Below, piece by piece: positions 8,878 to 18,697 of a stretch of 64,000 bases of DNA. Location of the stretch: the NCBI RefSeq assembly GCF_008180865.1, contig NZ_VTEX01000007.1, forward strand, positions 266 through 64,265. Reading direction: 5' to 3'. Below the pieces are notes generated by a model. The model did not search any database. It had not been told where the DNA came from and worked only from the letters and a program-made list of their open reading frames with translations. Every line of letters begins with the position of its first letter. Positions within the stretch are counted from its first letter, which is position 1. The translations under genes were made by a program, and so were the position numbers. Source of the stretch: Rossellomorea aquimaris. Its GTDB lineage: Bacteria; Bacillota; Bacilli; Bacillales; Bacillaceae_B.

Positions 8878-8916
8878 AAGGGGGCAAGTTGTCCCTAAAA
8901 GAGTTCTTGCCCCCTT
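8878..8916 (+). promoter_or_regulatory. Hairpin between ribozyme and glmS start
   Basis: Perfect 11-bp stem AAGGGGGCAAG / CTTGCCCCCTT with a 17-nt loop, ending 10 nt before the GGGAGG ribosome binding site. There is no T-run, so it is not a normal terminator. It would stay on the 3' fragment after ribozyme cleavage. Confidence 0.7.
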
Positions 8917-8942
8917 GCATGTTCAGGGAGGATATATTAATT

Positions 8943-10745
8943 ATGTGTGGAATTGTTGGATATATTGGAAGTTCAGATACAAAGGAAATTCTTTTAAAAG
9001 GTCTTGAAAAGCTTGAGTACCGCGGTTATGACTCTGCAGGTATTGCCGTTCAAAACGATGAAGGCATCCATGTGTTTAAAGAGAAGGGTCGTATCGCCGA
9101 CCTTCGCGGTATCGTTGATGAGAGTGTATCAAGCAACACAGGAATCGGTCACACTCGCTGGGCTACCCACGGTGTACCAAGCAAGGTGAACGCTCACCCT
9201 CATCAAAGTAATTCAGGCCGTTTCACAATCGTTCATAACGGAGTAATCGAAAATTACTCTCAACTTAAGCGTGAATATTTATCGGATGTAACGTTCAAGA
9301 GTGACACGGATACAGAAGTCATCGTTCAGTTGATTGAAAAGATTGTAGAAGAAGGAAACACGGTAGAGGAAGCTTTCCGTCAAACGTTAATGCTTCTTAA
9401 AGGCTCTTATGCCATCGCCCTTTTAGATTCTGAAAATGATGAAACAATCTATGTAGCGAAAAATAAAAGTCCACTGCTCGTAGGTCTTGGAAAAGACTTC
9501 AACGTTGTAGCAAGTGATGCTATGGCGATGATTCAAGTAACAGACCAATACGTTGAGCTAATGGATAAAGAAATGGTCATTGTAACGAAAGAAAAGGTTG
9601 AAATTCAAAATCTGATCGGTGAAGTAATGGAACGTGCTCCTTACACAGCTGAAATCGATGCGAGTGATATCGAAAAAGGAACGTACCCTCACTACATGCT
9701 TAAAGAAATCGATGAGCAGCCACTAGTGATGCGTAAAATCATTCAAGCTTACCAAAATGAGAGCAACGAACTTCACATCGATGAGCCGATCGTCGGCGCG
9801 ATGAAGGAAGCGGACCGTGTCTACATCATTGCATGTGGAACGAGCTATCATGCTGGTCTTGTTGGGAAGCAATTCATCGAGAAGAGTGCAGGAATTCCTG
9901 TAGAAGTGCATGTAGCAAGCGAATTCAGCTACAATATGCCTTTACTTTCTAAGAAACCATTATTTATCTTTATTTCTCAAAGTGGTGAAACGGCTGATAG
10001 TCGTGCCGTACTGGTTCAAGTCAAAGAGCTTGGGCATAAATCATTAACGATCACAAATGTAGCGGGTTCTACCCTGTCCCGTGAAGCAGATTACACTTTG
10101 CTTCTTCATGCAGGACCTGAAATTGCCGTAGCTTCAACAAAAGCGTACACAGCTCAGCTGGCTGTACTTGCTATCCTTGCACATGTTGCAGGGCAGGCAT
10201 GTGGAAATAACCAGGACTTTGACCTTGTTCAAGAGCTTGGTATTGTTGCCACTGCGATGGAAGCACTTTGCGATACCAAAGAAGAGTTTGAAGATATCGC
10301 ACGCGAATATCTGTCAACGACTCGCAACTGTTTCTTCATCGGCCGTTCACTTGACTTCTATGTAGGTCTGGAAGGCGCTTTGAAGCTGAAAGAAATCTCT
10401 TACATCCAGGCAGAAGGATTTGCCGGAGGAGAGCTTAAGCACGGTACGATCGCTCTGATCGAAGAAGGTACTCCGATCGTTGCACTTGCAACTCAAGAAG
10501 AAGTAAACCTAGGCATCAGAGGAAATGTGAAAGAGGTAGTCGCTCGTGGAGCCAACCCTTGTATCATTTCCATGAAAGGCTTAGAAGACGAAGAAGATCG
10601 CTTCGTCATCCCGGAGGTTAACCCATTGTTAACACCTCTTATCTCTGTCATCCCATTACAATTAATTTCTTACTATGCTGCTCTGCATCGCGATTGTGAT
10701 GTAGATAAGCCGCGTAACCTGGCAAAGTCGGTTACGGTTGAGTAA
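8943..10745 (+). CDS. glmS: Glutamine--fructose-6-phosphate aminotransferase GlmS
   Basis: Makes glucosamine-6-P from fructose-6-P and glutamine, the committed step of amino-sugar synthesis. 600 residues, the same length as B. subtilis GlmS. The mature protein starts MCGIVGY, so Cys2 is the glutaminase nucleophile; the glutaminase domain runs to about 215 (GHTRWATHG near 73) and two SIS sugar-isomerase domains follow (CGTSYHAG near 300, SQSGETADS near 345), ending [12 protein letters not shown] as expected. ATG 8943 follows GGGAGG. Controlled by the upstream ribozyme; terminator at 10759. Confidence 0.98.
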   Translation: MCGIVGYIGSSDTKEILLKGLEKLEYRGYDSAGIAVQNDEGIHVFKEKGRIADLRGIVDESVSSNTGIGHTRWATHGVPSKVNAHPHQSNSGRFTIVHNGVIENYSQLKREYLSDVTFKSDTDTEVIVQLIEKIVEEGNTVEEAFRQTLMLLKGSYAIALLDSENDETIYVAKNKSPLLVGLGKDFNVVASDAMAMIQVTDQYVELMDKEMVIVTKEKVEIQNLIGEVMERAPYTAEIDASDIEKGTYPHYMLKEIDEQPLVMRKIIQAYQNESNELHIDEPIVGAMKEADRVYIIACGTSYHAGLVGKQFIEKSAGIPVEVHVASEFSYNMPLLSKKPLFIFISQSGETADSRAVLVQVKELGHKSLTITNVAGSTLSREADYTLLLHAGPEIAVASTKAYTAQLAVLAILAHVAGQACGNNQDFDLVQELGIVATAMEALCDTKEEFEDIAREYLSTTRNCFFIGRSLDFYVGLEGALKLKEISYIQAEGFAGGELKHGTIALIEEGTPIVALATQEEVNLGIRGNVKEVVARGANPCIISMKGLEDEEDRFVIPEVNPLLTPLISVIPLQLISYYAALHRDCDVDKPRNLAKSVTVE

Positions 10746-10758
10746 GGGATAAATAGAT

Positions 10759-10797
10759 GAAAACCGGTTGGTCTCTCTGGGCCGACCGGTTTTTTTA
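10759..10797 (+). terminator. Terminator after glmS
   Basis: Stem AAAACCGGTTGGTC / GGCCGACCGGTTTT then TTTTTT. It lies between the convergent glmS and germination operon and could act on both sides. Confidence 0.88.
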
Positions 10798-10809
10798 TGC
10801 TATTAGGAG

Positions 10810-11922
10810 TTATTTCTTATAATCTCCTGTATGAGGGATGAATACATTTACCTTTACTTTTAAAGAATCCTTTGAAAGATCATTAATCGTCCCAACATCC
10901 CATCGCTTATGGTGAAAGCGATACGTGTTCCTTGTTAAATTATAGATGTCGATCTTTTTCTCAAGCGCTTTTTCGTACGTATTCATAACTTGTTTTTTGA
11001 TTTTTTTCTCCAACTGTTTTTCAATCGTTGTAACCTCTAATCCCTCAACATTTTGATCTAACGTACTTTCAACATCGATTTCAACATTGTATACTGGCTT
11101 GTCCTTCCCTTTTAATTTTATTTTCACCTTAGGTTTAACAATTTGAACACTGACTTTTAATTTTTTCAGGGGGATATATATTTTATTGGTTTCTGGATTG
11201 AACCACTTCAGGCCTTCCATATCGTCTTTTGTAAATTTTCCTTTATACTTTTCTTCAGAGAATACATATAATCCGTCGATCGCCGCTAATTTCTTTTCTT
11301 TGTCCTCCTGCCAATTTTCTTTATTTATATAAATAGAAGGAATGTACGATGCCCCCACAGGCTCGTAAAAATCACCTATGAAATCATGAAATGGGACAAC
11401 AGGAAGAAATGAATTTTCCTTCATCACCGTAATTGGCCTATGTATTATAGAGTAAAGAGGAGGTTGTCCAAAGAAGCTTTCCGCCTCAAAAATGTCTTGA
11501 ATGCTTTCATTGGTTCCATACGTCCAGGTTGTATAGCGTAAAAAAGAATTTCTGCCCATGAAATCCAGAATCGTGTTTAACCATTTTTCCATCGCTTTCT
11601 CACTTATGACGAGCGTATTAATTTGTCCATAATGAAGAGGTACAGCCGTGGTTTGCTCTATATGATTGAACGCTTCTTCTATTGAAGAGCCTTTCCCCCT
11701 GCCAATCAGAATGGGTGCTGCTGTAGGCTCTCCTCCTTCCTTCTTTGCAATATTTGCAAAGCTCAGTGCCTGGAAGTAAACGATGATCTGCTCATCTTCT
11801 ACATCAAATCCGATAGAGGTGATATAAGCCTGGTCCTGGATTTCCTTAGACCCTAAACAGCCCGTCAATAAACAACACAGAAGCAGGATAAGATGTAATG
11901 GAATGATTGATCGCCTCACCAT
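10810..11922 (-). CDS. Spore germination protein, Ger(x)C family lipoprotein
   Basis: C subunit of a GerA-type nutrient germinant receptor, anchored on the outer face of the spore inner membrane. The 370-residue protein starts with a lipoprotein signal ending in LLTGC (lipidated Cys22), followed by the family block KEIQDQAYITSIGFDVEDEQ and a conserved C-terminal domain. AAGGAG lies 7-8 nt before the ATG, inside the end of the A-subunit gene (2-nt gap), so it is coupled to it. Last gene of a three-gene operon on the minus strand. The germinant cannot be told from sequence. Confidence 0.92.
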   Translation of the reverse strand: MVRRSIIPLHLILLLCCLLTGCLGSKEIQDQAYITSIGFDVEDEQIIVYFQALSFANIAKKEGGEPTAAPILIGRGKGSSIEEAFNHIEQTTAVPLHYGQINTLVISEKAMEKWLNTILDFMGRNSFLRYTTWTYGTNESIQDIFEAESFFGQPPLYSIIHRPITVMKENSFLPVVPFHDFIGDFYEPVGASYIPSIYINKENWQEDKEKKLAAIDGLYVFSEEKYKGKFTKDDMEGLKWFNPETNKIYIPLKKLKVSVQIVKPKVKIKLKGKDKPVYNVEIDVESTLDQNVEGLEVTTIEKQLEKKIKKQVMNTYEKALEKKIDIYNLTRNTYRFHHKRWDVGTINDLSKDSLKVKVNVFIPHTGDYKK

Positions 11923-11924
11923 CT

Positions 11925-13376
11925 TTAAGGCTCCTTCCTATCTTGATCGATTGGTGAATACCCCAAGTTCCGTTTTTTTGTGAGTGAGCTTGGCAATTTA
12001 ATATATCCTTTAAAGTAATCAGCTATTGTCGGCTTTGCAAAGATGGTCATGAATGGTTGACCAAAACTTTCTGTACTGACAAGGGCAATCAAGAAGATAA
12101 ACCCGCATAGGAAGAAGCCATAAAGGCCTAATAATGCGGAGACAAAAAGGTTTGTAAACCTTAATATAAGTACATTTCCAGTCAAGCTTTGATTCATTAA
12201 TGTATAACTGGAGATGATCGTGACGGCCGCGACAACGAGCATAGTGGGGGAGGTGAAGCCTCCTCTGATGGCAGCATCCCCTACAATCAGACCTCCTAAC
12301 ACGGCAACCGTCTGACCGACTGCTTTCGGAAGACGTACACCTGCCTCCTTGAACAATTCAAATAGGATGAGCATAAGGGCCAATTCCATCCCGGTTGAAA
12401 GGGGCAGTCCCGTTCTCGATACTGTTATAGTCGCTAATAAAGGATAAGGGATTTGCTCCAGCTGATGAGTCGTAATCGCAACCCAGAAGCCCGGCAGGAA
12501 AATGGTCGTTGCGAAAGCAATGAACCTCAAGAGTCTTTCTATGCTCACATAGAAAAAGCTCGTGTGGGCATCTTCCGGTGAGTTCAGCATCAATCCAAGG
12601 TTAGCAGGACCTATTAAGCAGGTTGGATTCCCGTCTACGAGAATGGCGAACCTTCCCTGGTTTAAGGACTCCACTACGAAATCGGGTCTTCCCACATATT
12701 GAGCTAATGGAATGATCGAAAGCGTATTATCGTATAAATACTCTTCTAATTCGTAACTGCTGACAATAATGTCAGTATCAATGGATTCCAGTCGGTTTTT
12801 TACATCCTTAAGAATGTCGGGGTTCATGATATCGTCTATATATAGAAGCATCACATCTGTCTGACTCCGTCTCCCGATGGACATTTTGAGGCTCTTTAAT
12901 GAGCTGGTTTTTAACCGATGCCTGATGAGGGCCATATTATCACCTATGTCTTCAACAAACCCGTCACGGGGGCCTCTAATAGAAACTTCTGTGTTTGATT
13001 CTTCAGGTGAACGTTTTGCGAGCTTGCCCGCAGAGAAAAAGAGCACATTCTGATCATGAGGAGTCACAATCATGATATCCCCTGAAAAAATCCTTCGCTC
13101 AGCTTGCCTCTGAATATCCATCCCCCTGTCAGGATATGAAACATTGATGAAATCAGAAAATTGGTCAGCCTCCAGGGAACCATAGAAATGGAGGAGCCTT
13201 TGGACTTCAGGGATAATCCACTTGTATAGGGTGTTTTGATCAGCCATATTGGGGGAATAGACATAGATCAACTCAATATCATTCCCGTCCCTCCGAACCT
13301 TTTTCTCTGAAACCAAGATGTCCGAGCTATCTTTAAAAGGTAACAAATCAATGGCTTTTCCATGGTTCTCTTTCAT
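11925..13376 (-). CDS. Spore germination protein, GerA family A subunit
   Basis: 483-residue A subunit with a large N-terminal soluble domain (to about residue 240, with the SIGRRSQTDVMLLYIDDI segment) and C-terminal transmembrane helices including PYPLLATITVSRTGLPLS and SLTGNVLILRF. The ATG at 13376 has GGGAGG 9 nt upstream and overlaps the B-subunit stop by 4 nt (ATGA), so it replaces a longer frame running into that gene. The A subunit is thought to form the core oligomer of the receptor. Confidence 0.92.
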   Translation of the reverse strand: MKENHGKAIDLLPFKDSSDILVSEKKVRRDGNDIELIYVYSPNMADQNTLYKWIIPEVQRLLHFYGSLEADQFSDFINVSYPDRGMDIQRQAERRIFSGDIMIVTPHDQNVLFFSAGKLAKRSPEESNTEVSIRGPRDGFVEDIGDNMALIRHRLKTSSLKSLKMSIGRRSQTDVMLLYIDDIMNPDILKDVKNRLESIDTDIIVSSYELEEYLYDNTLSIIPLAQYVGRPDFVVESLNQGRFAILVDGNPTCLIGPANLGLMLNSPEDAHTSFFYVSIERLLRFIAFATTIFLPGFWVAITTHQLEQIPYPLLATITVSRTGLPLSTGMELALMLILFELFKEAGVRLPKAVGQTVAVLGGLIVGDAAIRGGFTSPTMLVVAAVTIISSYTLMNQSLTGNVLILRFTNLFVSALLGLYGFFLCGFIFLIALVSTESFGQPFMTIFAKPTIADYFKGYIKLPSSLTKKRNLGYSPIDQDRKEP

Positions 13377-14449
13377 GATTTCTTCCCTCCCATCTTTACT
13401 AAAATCCCCAGTACACCAATGCATAGTACTAATAGAACAAGACTATAAGGTAAAAAATAGGTATACAAAAAATTGAAAAAAGAAGCTTCATTCCAAGGTA
13501 TAAGAGCTCCTAGAAACAATAACCCGTATAAGATCAGGATTTTTAGGAACCGTTTATTTTCAGTTGTAAATAACAGTTTTTCAGTTATGTAGACACTGAT
13601 GCTGATCCGGACAAATGCCCCGGACAGCCATTGAAGGATGGATAGGGAATCTAAACGGGTTATATACTGTCCCAGGGTCAATAATCGCCACTGTTCATAT
13701 GCTGGATTCTTCATTTTAATGGATTCTTCTATACCGAATTCAGAAATTGCCCCTGTGACAGGTCCCAACGTAAGAAATGCAAGTAAAACCCCCAGACCAA
13801 TAAGCCATTTCTTTTTGATTTCCCCTGTCACAACAAACGGAACTAAAAACAAAAAAACGGCGAGTTCAAAAATCCCTGCACCTACATAGATCATTCCAAA
13901 TAATGCATCTGATACTCCATTTTCGAAAATAGGAAAAAGCCGGGAGTAATCCTTATTCTTCATGTTGCCTGAAGCCACAAAAAACCCTAAACCGGTGACA
14001 ATAGGAAGGCAAATAAATGCAATCATCCCGATGGTCCTGACCCCTTTGTACGTCCCATAAAGGGTGGTAACCGTGATACTGGTCAGGATTACCCAGAAAG
14101 GGACTTCAAAGGTATAATTTGTCAGACTCCAGTTCGCAGTGTAATTAAGTGTGACGAACGCACTCCCCATAAAATAGAGGCTTAATAAATATCCAAACAC
14201 TATCGAGAGTTTTCTTCCGAAATGGGTGCGAATGTATTGGATGGGATCTTGATTCCCAAGCTTTTTATAAATGTAAAACAAAAGAAAAATCCAGAGGGAA
14301 AGTGGAGGTACGGATAACAATACACTTATCCACGAATCCCGTTTCCCTGCACTTAAAAGACTGGGAAGAATGAGTACATGGACCATTAATCCCGATGAAA
14401 GAATAATGATTGAGAAGATGTGAATAAGATAGATCGATCGTTTATTCAT
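13373..14449 (-). CDS. Spore germination permease, GerAB family
   Basis: 358-residue protein with about ten transmembrane helices of the amino-acid-permease-like GerAB family, the germinant-binding subunit. Two starts are possible: ATG 14449 (MNKRSIYLIHIF, with a weak GGTGAT 8 nt upstream) or ATG 14479, which has no ribosome binding site and only 10 nt back to a CATAAT that resembles a forespore sigma-G -10 box. I prefer 14449. First gene of the operon, so the order is B-A-C instead of the usual A-B-C; it overlaps the A gene by 4 nt. Confidence 0.88.
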   Translation of the reverse strand: MNKRSIYLIHIFSIIILSSGLMVHVLILPSLLSAGKRDSWISVLLSVPPLSLWIFLLFYIYKKLGNQDPIQYIRTHFGRKLSIVFGYLLSLYFMGSAFVTLNYTANWSLTNYTFEVPFWVILTSITVTTLYGTYKGVRTIGMIAFICLPIVTGLGFFVASGNMKNKDYSRLFPIFENGVSDALFGMIYVGAGIFELAVFLFLVPFVVTGEIKKKWLIGLGVLLAFLTLGPVTGAISEFGIEESIKMKNPAYEQWRLLTLGQYITRLDSLSILQWLSGAFVRISISVYITEKLLFTTENKRFLKILILYGLLFLGALIPWNEASFFNFLYTYFLPYSLVLLVLCIGVLGILVKMGGKKS

Positions 14450-14629
14450 AGAATTTATCACCATTTGGTAGTTTGCCATTTGGGGTGGGAATTATGCGCA
14501 GAAGAGGTAGTTCAATAGGTAATTGGTGAGAAAAAGAAAATAATCAAGCACTTTCCTTTACCCAACCACGTAAAACCCTTATAATCATACAAATAGATTC
14601 ATGTTCTCTTCGTGCACCAGCGAATATAG

Positions 14630-14667
14630 AGTAACCTGCTGCTTCCGCAGTCCAGGTTACTTTTTTA
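14630..14667 (+). terminator. Orphan forward terminator
   Basis: Stem AGTAACCTG / CAGGTTACT with 14-nt loop, followed by TTTTTATT. No forward-strand gene precedes it: upstream is the divergent germination operon. A TATAAT at 14580 could start a short transcript ending here. Either a leader attenuator of the next gene or a small RNA. Confidence 0.6.
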
Positions 14668-14727
14668 TTGGAACGGGTACGATAATAGAGAATGAAAAAC
14701 GGTGTGAAAGTAAGGGTATGATGATAA

Positions 14728-16926
14728 ATGAAACAGTTACATAGACAGCATGTATGGCTCGGGAGGTTCCTCGCATCAGATCCTGGCCGGAAGAGATTTC
14801 AGCAGGCAGGTAAGGCAACGATCAGTTTAATATCGGCTGTATTTACGATGCTATTTTTATTAAAACTATTTAATCACTCAGCGATTACACCGGCCATTGT
14901 GTCAGGGATGGTGGGGATGCTCGGGATCTTCGTTGTCATGGATGACACAACGGCTAAAAAGAAGGTCACGACCCCGTTGATCGGTGTGGCGGTAGCGGTT
15001 GGAATCACATTGGGATCTGCCTTTGCCCATTATAGTCTTGTGGTGAATATCTTACTGGTAGGAGCGATATTCAGCGCTTTTTACTTCTCCCGATTTGCCA
15101 TCCGCTACTTTTCCATGGGAATGGCAGGATTTATGTCGATTTATATATCGTCGATTCTGCAGCTTGATGTGGCTCACCTTTCATGGTTCTATATCGGGAT
15201 TGTAATTGGTGTTGTGTACGCTTTTCTTTATAACTTCATTATCTTTAAAGGTTCGGTTCATGTGTTAAGAAGGAGTATGCGTTCATTTCATATTCAATCC
15301 AACTTGACGTTTACGATATTAATGAAGATGATCGAGGATCCGGACACGAGTAGTAAGAGGAGAAAGCTTCTCGATCGAAATGTTCGAAGGCTGAATGAGT
15401 ATGCAAGGATCGTAGCCGGTGATATCAATGAAAATGATTTGAAGAAGCTTTGGCCAGGCATCGAGCCTTCCCAGTTACGTCTCTATGTTTTTGATACAGA
15501 GATGTTGATACAGACGTTAACCGATTCTTTGAAGCGGCTCAAGGAGTTGGATGCCTTAGAGGTTACGGAACTTAGACGCTTGTTGGTCTGGGTTCTCCGT
15601 TCGCTCCGTGATGCAGAGGTGCTGGCCCAGGATTATGATCCCCGTTCCCTTGAAGAAGCGGAAAAGGCGATCCAGGCGCTTCGTCTACTTTTGTCAGAGG
15701 TGTTGAATCAAGAAGAAAAGCCTAAAGGATGGGTGTACCTTCTAAGGCGTATCGAGTCCATTGCCAATCATGTACTGGAAGCAGCCATCACCATCCAAGA
15801 ATCACTGAAGATTTCAGAAAGCAAGGTAACGAACATAGAGAATAACGACGAGTCTGAAGTTGAGGAAAAAGAAGAAAAGCCTGAAGAAAAGACCAAGAGT
15901 TTAAAACCTTCTACGCGTAAGGCGATTCAAGCGCTTGTAGCCGGTACGCTAGCGATTATTGTAGGTGAGCTGATTGCTCCTGCACAACCTTACTGGGTAC
16001 TGTTGACCACTTTCATTATTCAAATTGGTACAGAGTCAGTAGGAAGAACCTATATGAAGGCCTTTCAGCGATCGGTCGGAACGGTGATCGGGGCCATACT
16101 TGGATTCGGAGCGGCAAAGCTCGTTTCAGGAAATTCCGAGCTTGAAGTTTTCCTCTTGTTTGTGGTTCTGTTTCTGGCCTTCTATCTTTTCACGGTTTCC
16201 TATACTCTCATGAGCTTGTTCATTACGATGCTCATCGCGTTTATGTATGACCTGCTCCTGGGTGGAATCAGTATGCAGCTGATGGGGGCACGGGTCATTG
16301 ATACAGTTGCTGGAGCTGTGATTGCCCTCACTGTCTCGGCATTTGTATTTCCAAAGAAAACGAAGGACAAGGTGGCAGATGCCTTAGATGATTTTCTTGA
16401 AGAGCTTGGAGGATATGTTTCTTCCTATATGAAAACCTTCACGAATATTGAAGACAAACCATTAACAGATCAAGCTTTCGATTTGGATCAGTTGCTTCAG
16501 GGAATTAAGGATGAGGCGCAATCACTTTTACAAAGACCTGGTGCCGTGACAAGGTCAGGAATCGGTCGTTGGATCACAGTGGTGACAGCCATAAACTATT
16601 ATGCGAAGCATCTGCTTGCTTCATCTAATAGAAAAGTACCTGCAAAGGTTTCGAAAGACCTATCGAGTGTTCTTCAACAGACAGAAGAGAAAATCACTCA
16701 TAATATCGAAACGCTTCGACAACTATTAAAAGAAAAAGAGAGCAGCCGTGTGTTGTGGAGCTTAGGTCAGGAGAGGGAAAAGATCGAAACCCTGGCACCG
16801 AGCTGGAAGAAATCACAGGTGGATCTGATTCATCACCTCTACTATGTGTGGAGGATCAATCAATCGATTGTAGCACTTGGTGAGGAACTGGGTGCAGAGG
16901 TGAAGGAAACTCAAACAAAAGGGTAA
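14728..16926 (+). CDS. FUSC-family membrane protein (aromatic acid exporter-like)
   Basis: 732 residues in the fusaric-acid-resistance/aromatic-acid-exporter architecture: an N-terminal six-helix bundle (about residues 25-185), a helical soluble segment (about 190-385, ending in an acidic stretch SEVEEKEEKPEEKTK), a second six-helix bundle (about 390-545, with QPYWVLLTTFIIQIGTESVGR) and a C-terminal helical tail. Such proteins export aromatic or other organic acids; the substrate here is unknown. The ribosome binding site is weak (AAGGGT, 11 nt upstream). Single gene with its stop codon inside a downstream hairpin. Confidence 0.82.
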   Translation: MKQLHRQHVWLGRFLASDPGRKRFQQAGKATISLISAVFTMLFLLKLFNHSAITPAIVSGMVGMLGIFVVMDDTTAKKKVTTPLIGVAVAVGITLGSAFAHYSLVVNILLVGAIFSAFYFSRFAIRYFSMGMAGFMSIYISSILQLDVAHLSWFYIGIVIGVVYAFLYNFIIFKGSVHVLRRSMRSFHIQSNLTFTILMKMIEDPDTSSKRRKLLDRNVRRLNEYARIVAGDINENDLKKLWPGIEPSQLRLYVFDTEMLIQTLTDSLKRLKELDALEVTELRRLLVWVLRSLRDAEVLAQDYDPRSLEEAEKAIQALRLLLSEVLNQEEKPKGWVYLLRRIESIANHVLEAAITIQESLKISESKVTNIENNDESEVEEKEEKPEEKTKSLKPSTRKAIQALVAGTLAIIVGELIAPAQPYWVLLTTFIIQIGTESVGRTYMKAFQRSVGTVIGAILGFGAAKLVSGNSELEVFLLFVVLFLAFYLFTVSYTLMSLFITMLIAFMYDLLLGGISMQLMGARVIDTVAGAVIALTVSAFVFPKKTKDKVADALDDFLEELGGYVSSYMKTFTNIEDKPLTDQAFDLDQLLQGIKDEAQSLLQRPGAVTRSGIGRWITVVTAINYYAKHLLASSNRKVPAKVSKDLSSVLQQTEEKITHNIETLRQLLKEKESSRVLWSLGQEREKIETLAPSWKKSQVDLIHHLYYVWRINQSIVALGEELGAEVKETQTKG

Positions 16927-16955
16927 AGCGAATTTCGCTTTACCCGTTTACTTAT
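16921..16955 (+). terminator. Terminator overlapping the FUSC gene stop
   Basis: Perfect stem GGGTAAAGCGAA / TTCGCTTTACCC; the TAA stop (16924-16926) lies in the 5' arm. The following tract GTTTACTTATTTATT is only moderately T-rich. Confidence 0.7.
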
Positions 16956-17064
16956 TTATTGCGCTAATTATGTTGCAGATAGTCGTTAACTTCTTGTCAG
17001 AAATTGTTTTAACCCGTCTTTCTTCGGGAAAAGCATACCATCTGAATATCGTGAGGTGGAGGAA

Positions 17065-17796
17065 ATGGCAGCCGAAAGCTTATTGCTAACAAAAGAAGAT
17101 ATGAAAAACCCTGAACTTGTCCCTCAATGGGTGATCGAAGAATATAAGAATTTTCATGAAGTTGTTACAGATCGAACGTTCCCTTGTTACTTCGGTATGA
17201 CCGGAGAGAAAAAAGGGGAGCTTCGCTATTCGTATATAAGTCACGATAATTGGGAGCATCTTCCCGAGACGATTAAAGAGTTTATCGACTTGTTCGATGT
17301 ACCAGAAGGTGAGCGGCTGATTCGTCACGGATTCTTTTTGTTTGTTGAACCGGAGGATGAGGAAAGGTCCGTCCCTCATTACTGGGAGTATTTCTGGAAG
17401 ATTCTGCAGTTTCTTCATGATGAGGATGAGGAGTCTTGGCCAGAGGATTATCCGGAGGATCCGGATCATCATTTGTGGGCGTTTTCGTTTGCCGGGGAGC
17501 CGTTTTTCGTGTTTGGGAATGCTCCTGCTTATAAGCAGCGAAAGACGAGAGACCTTGGGAATAGCTTGGTATTAGGCTTTCAGCCGAGAAGGATCTTTGA
17601 AGGGTTGGAAGGAACGTCGAAGGGTGGCATTATGTCCCGTGAGAAAGTAAGGGAGCGGGTCGAGAAGTGGGACGGCTTACCGAAGCACCCGAATATCAGC
17701 CATTATGGGGATCCTGAACACCGTGAATGGAAGCAATACTTCATTGGAGACGACGTGGAACCGATCGAGGGCAAATGCCCCTTTCACCATAAATAA
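17065..17796 (+). CDS. YqcI/YcgG family protein
   Basis: 243 residues of the YqcI/YcgG family, named for two B. subtilis proteins and without a proven activity. Recognisable blocks are QWVIEEYKNFHEVVTDRTFPCYFG near the N terminus, FVEPEDEERSVPHYWEYFW, WAFSFAGEPFFVFGNAPAYKQRKTR in the middle and ISHYGDPEHREWKQYF near the end. ATG 17065 sits only 2 nt after GGTGGAGG, so GTG 17056 or ATG 17101 are possible alternatives. A copy of the AAGGTCCGTCCCT short repeat (17364-17376) lies inside the gene and encodes part of EERSVPH. Single gene with its own terminator. Confidence 0.85.
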   Translation: MAAESLLLTKEDMKNPELVPQWVIEEYKNFHEVVTDRTFPCYFGMTGEKKGELRYSYISHDNWEHLPETIKEFIDLFDVPEGERLIRHGFFLFVEPEDEERSVPHYWEYFWKILQFLHDEDEESWPEDYPEDPDHHLWAFSFAGEPFFVFGNAPAYKQRKTRDLGNSLVLGFQPRRIFEGLEGTSKGGIMSREKVRERVEKWDGLPKHPNISHYGDPEHREWKQYFIGDDVEPIEGKCPFHHK

Positions 17797-17799
17797 GAG

Positions 17800-17835
17800 A
17801 AAGAGTGTCAGGCCAGGCCTGACACTCTTTTCCTT
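17800..17835. terminator. Bidirectional terminator
   Basis: Near-perfect palindrome AAAGAGTGTCAGGCC / GGCCTGACACTCTTT flanked by A-rich and T-rich sequence, between two convergent genes. Confidence 0.85.
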
Positions 17836-18697
17836 AATAAATATCCACATTCCCACTGGATACGGAAACATTGATGTTGTATTTACCAGACCCGGCCACA
17901 CCTGAAATATCGCCATCTTCTATCTTCTGATTCTTTAATGGCAGGTTGCAGGAGATGTCTCCGCTGCTTGCTTTTCCGTTCAGCTTAAAGCTCGCGTCTT
18001 CCGGCAGGTCCAGGTTGACACCTCCAGAGCTTACATCAAAATTCAGGTCTCCTTTTAGTGTTTCCATGGAGACAGTTAATTCACCAGATGATAAGTCACT
18101 TTCCAAAGGACCTTCGTAATTCGACAATTCCACATCCCCGGAGCTGATGTCTACATTACCTTCTTTTGTTGAGAGAGCATTCACGACCAAGTCTCCGGAA
18201 GAACCGTCATGTTCAAATATATTCGTCTCAAGGTTTTCAAGAGTCATGTTTCCGGAACCCATTTCTACAGTTAACTCATCCAGCTTCATTCGATTCGTTT
18301 CGGATTCTCCTGCAAACTGCAGGTTACCTGAGCCAATCTTGATTTCCATGCTTCGATCATATTCTTTTGGAATGTACACGGTTACGTTTGATTTGCGGTT
18401 GAATCCTATCCATTCATACCATTTATGCTTTACTGCCACTTCAATGGTGTCGCCTTTTTTAGCTAAAGTCAGCGCTCCTTTTCCTTCAATGTCGACCTTT
18501 ACTTCATTCTGATCCACAGGGATGACTTCTGTGTCGCTGCCTTCCATTTTAAGATCGATGTGATCGATTCTGTCCGTTACCCCGATGCGTTCCCCTGACT
18601 TACTTTCTTTAGCAAATAACGATGTATTGTCATTCAGGATGACGTATAGGGTTCCAAGTGCAAGCAGTGCAATGATCACGGCAAAAGCATTTTTCAT
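17834..18697 (-). CDS. DUF4097 beta-helix surface protein (LiaG-like)
   Basis: 287 residues: an N-terminal membrane anchor or signal (MKNAFAVIIALLALGTLYVI) followed by DUF4097 repeats in which short strands recur as SGNLQF, GSGNMTL, SSGDLVV, SSGDVEL, SSGELTV and SSGGVNL, spaced about 20 residues. Such proteins form beta-helices at the outer membrane face; the B. subtilis relative LiaG belongs to the cell-envelope-stress lia operon, but no lia genes lie nearby. GAGGG precedes the ATG. No enzyme motif. Single gene, convergent with the YqcI/YcgG gene. Confidence 0.82.
   Translation of the reverse strand: MKNAFAVIIALLALGTLYVILNDNTSLFAKESKSGERIGVTDRIDHIDLKMEGSDTEVIPVDQNEVKVDIEGKGALTLAKKGDTIEVAVKHKWYEWIGFNRKSNVTVYIPKEYDRSMEIKIGSGNLQFAGESETNRMKLDELTVEMGSGNMTLENLETNIFEHDGSSGDLVVNALSTKEGNVDISSGDVELSNYEGPLESDLSSGELTVSMETLKGDLNFDVSSGGVNLDLPEDASFKLNGKASSGDISCNLPLKNQKIEDGDISGVAGSGKYNINVSVSSGNVDIY

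Noticed and set aside
8878-8916. Transcription terminator or attenuator before glmS
   Set aside because: The stem is strong but no T-run follows on either strand; reported as an unassigned hairpin instead.
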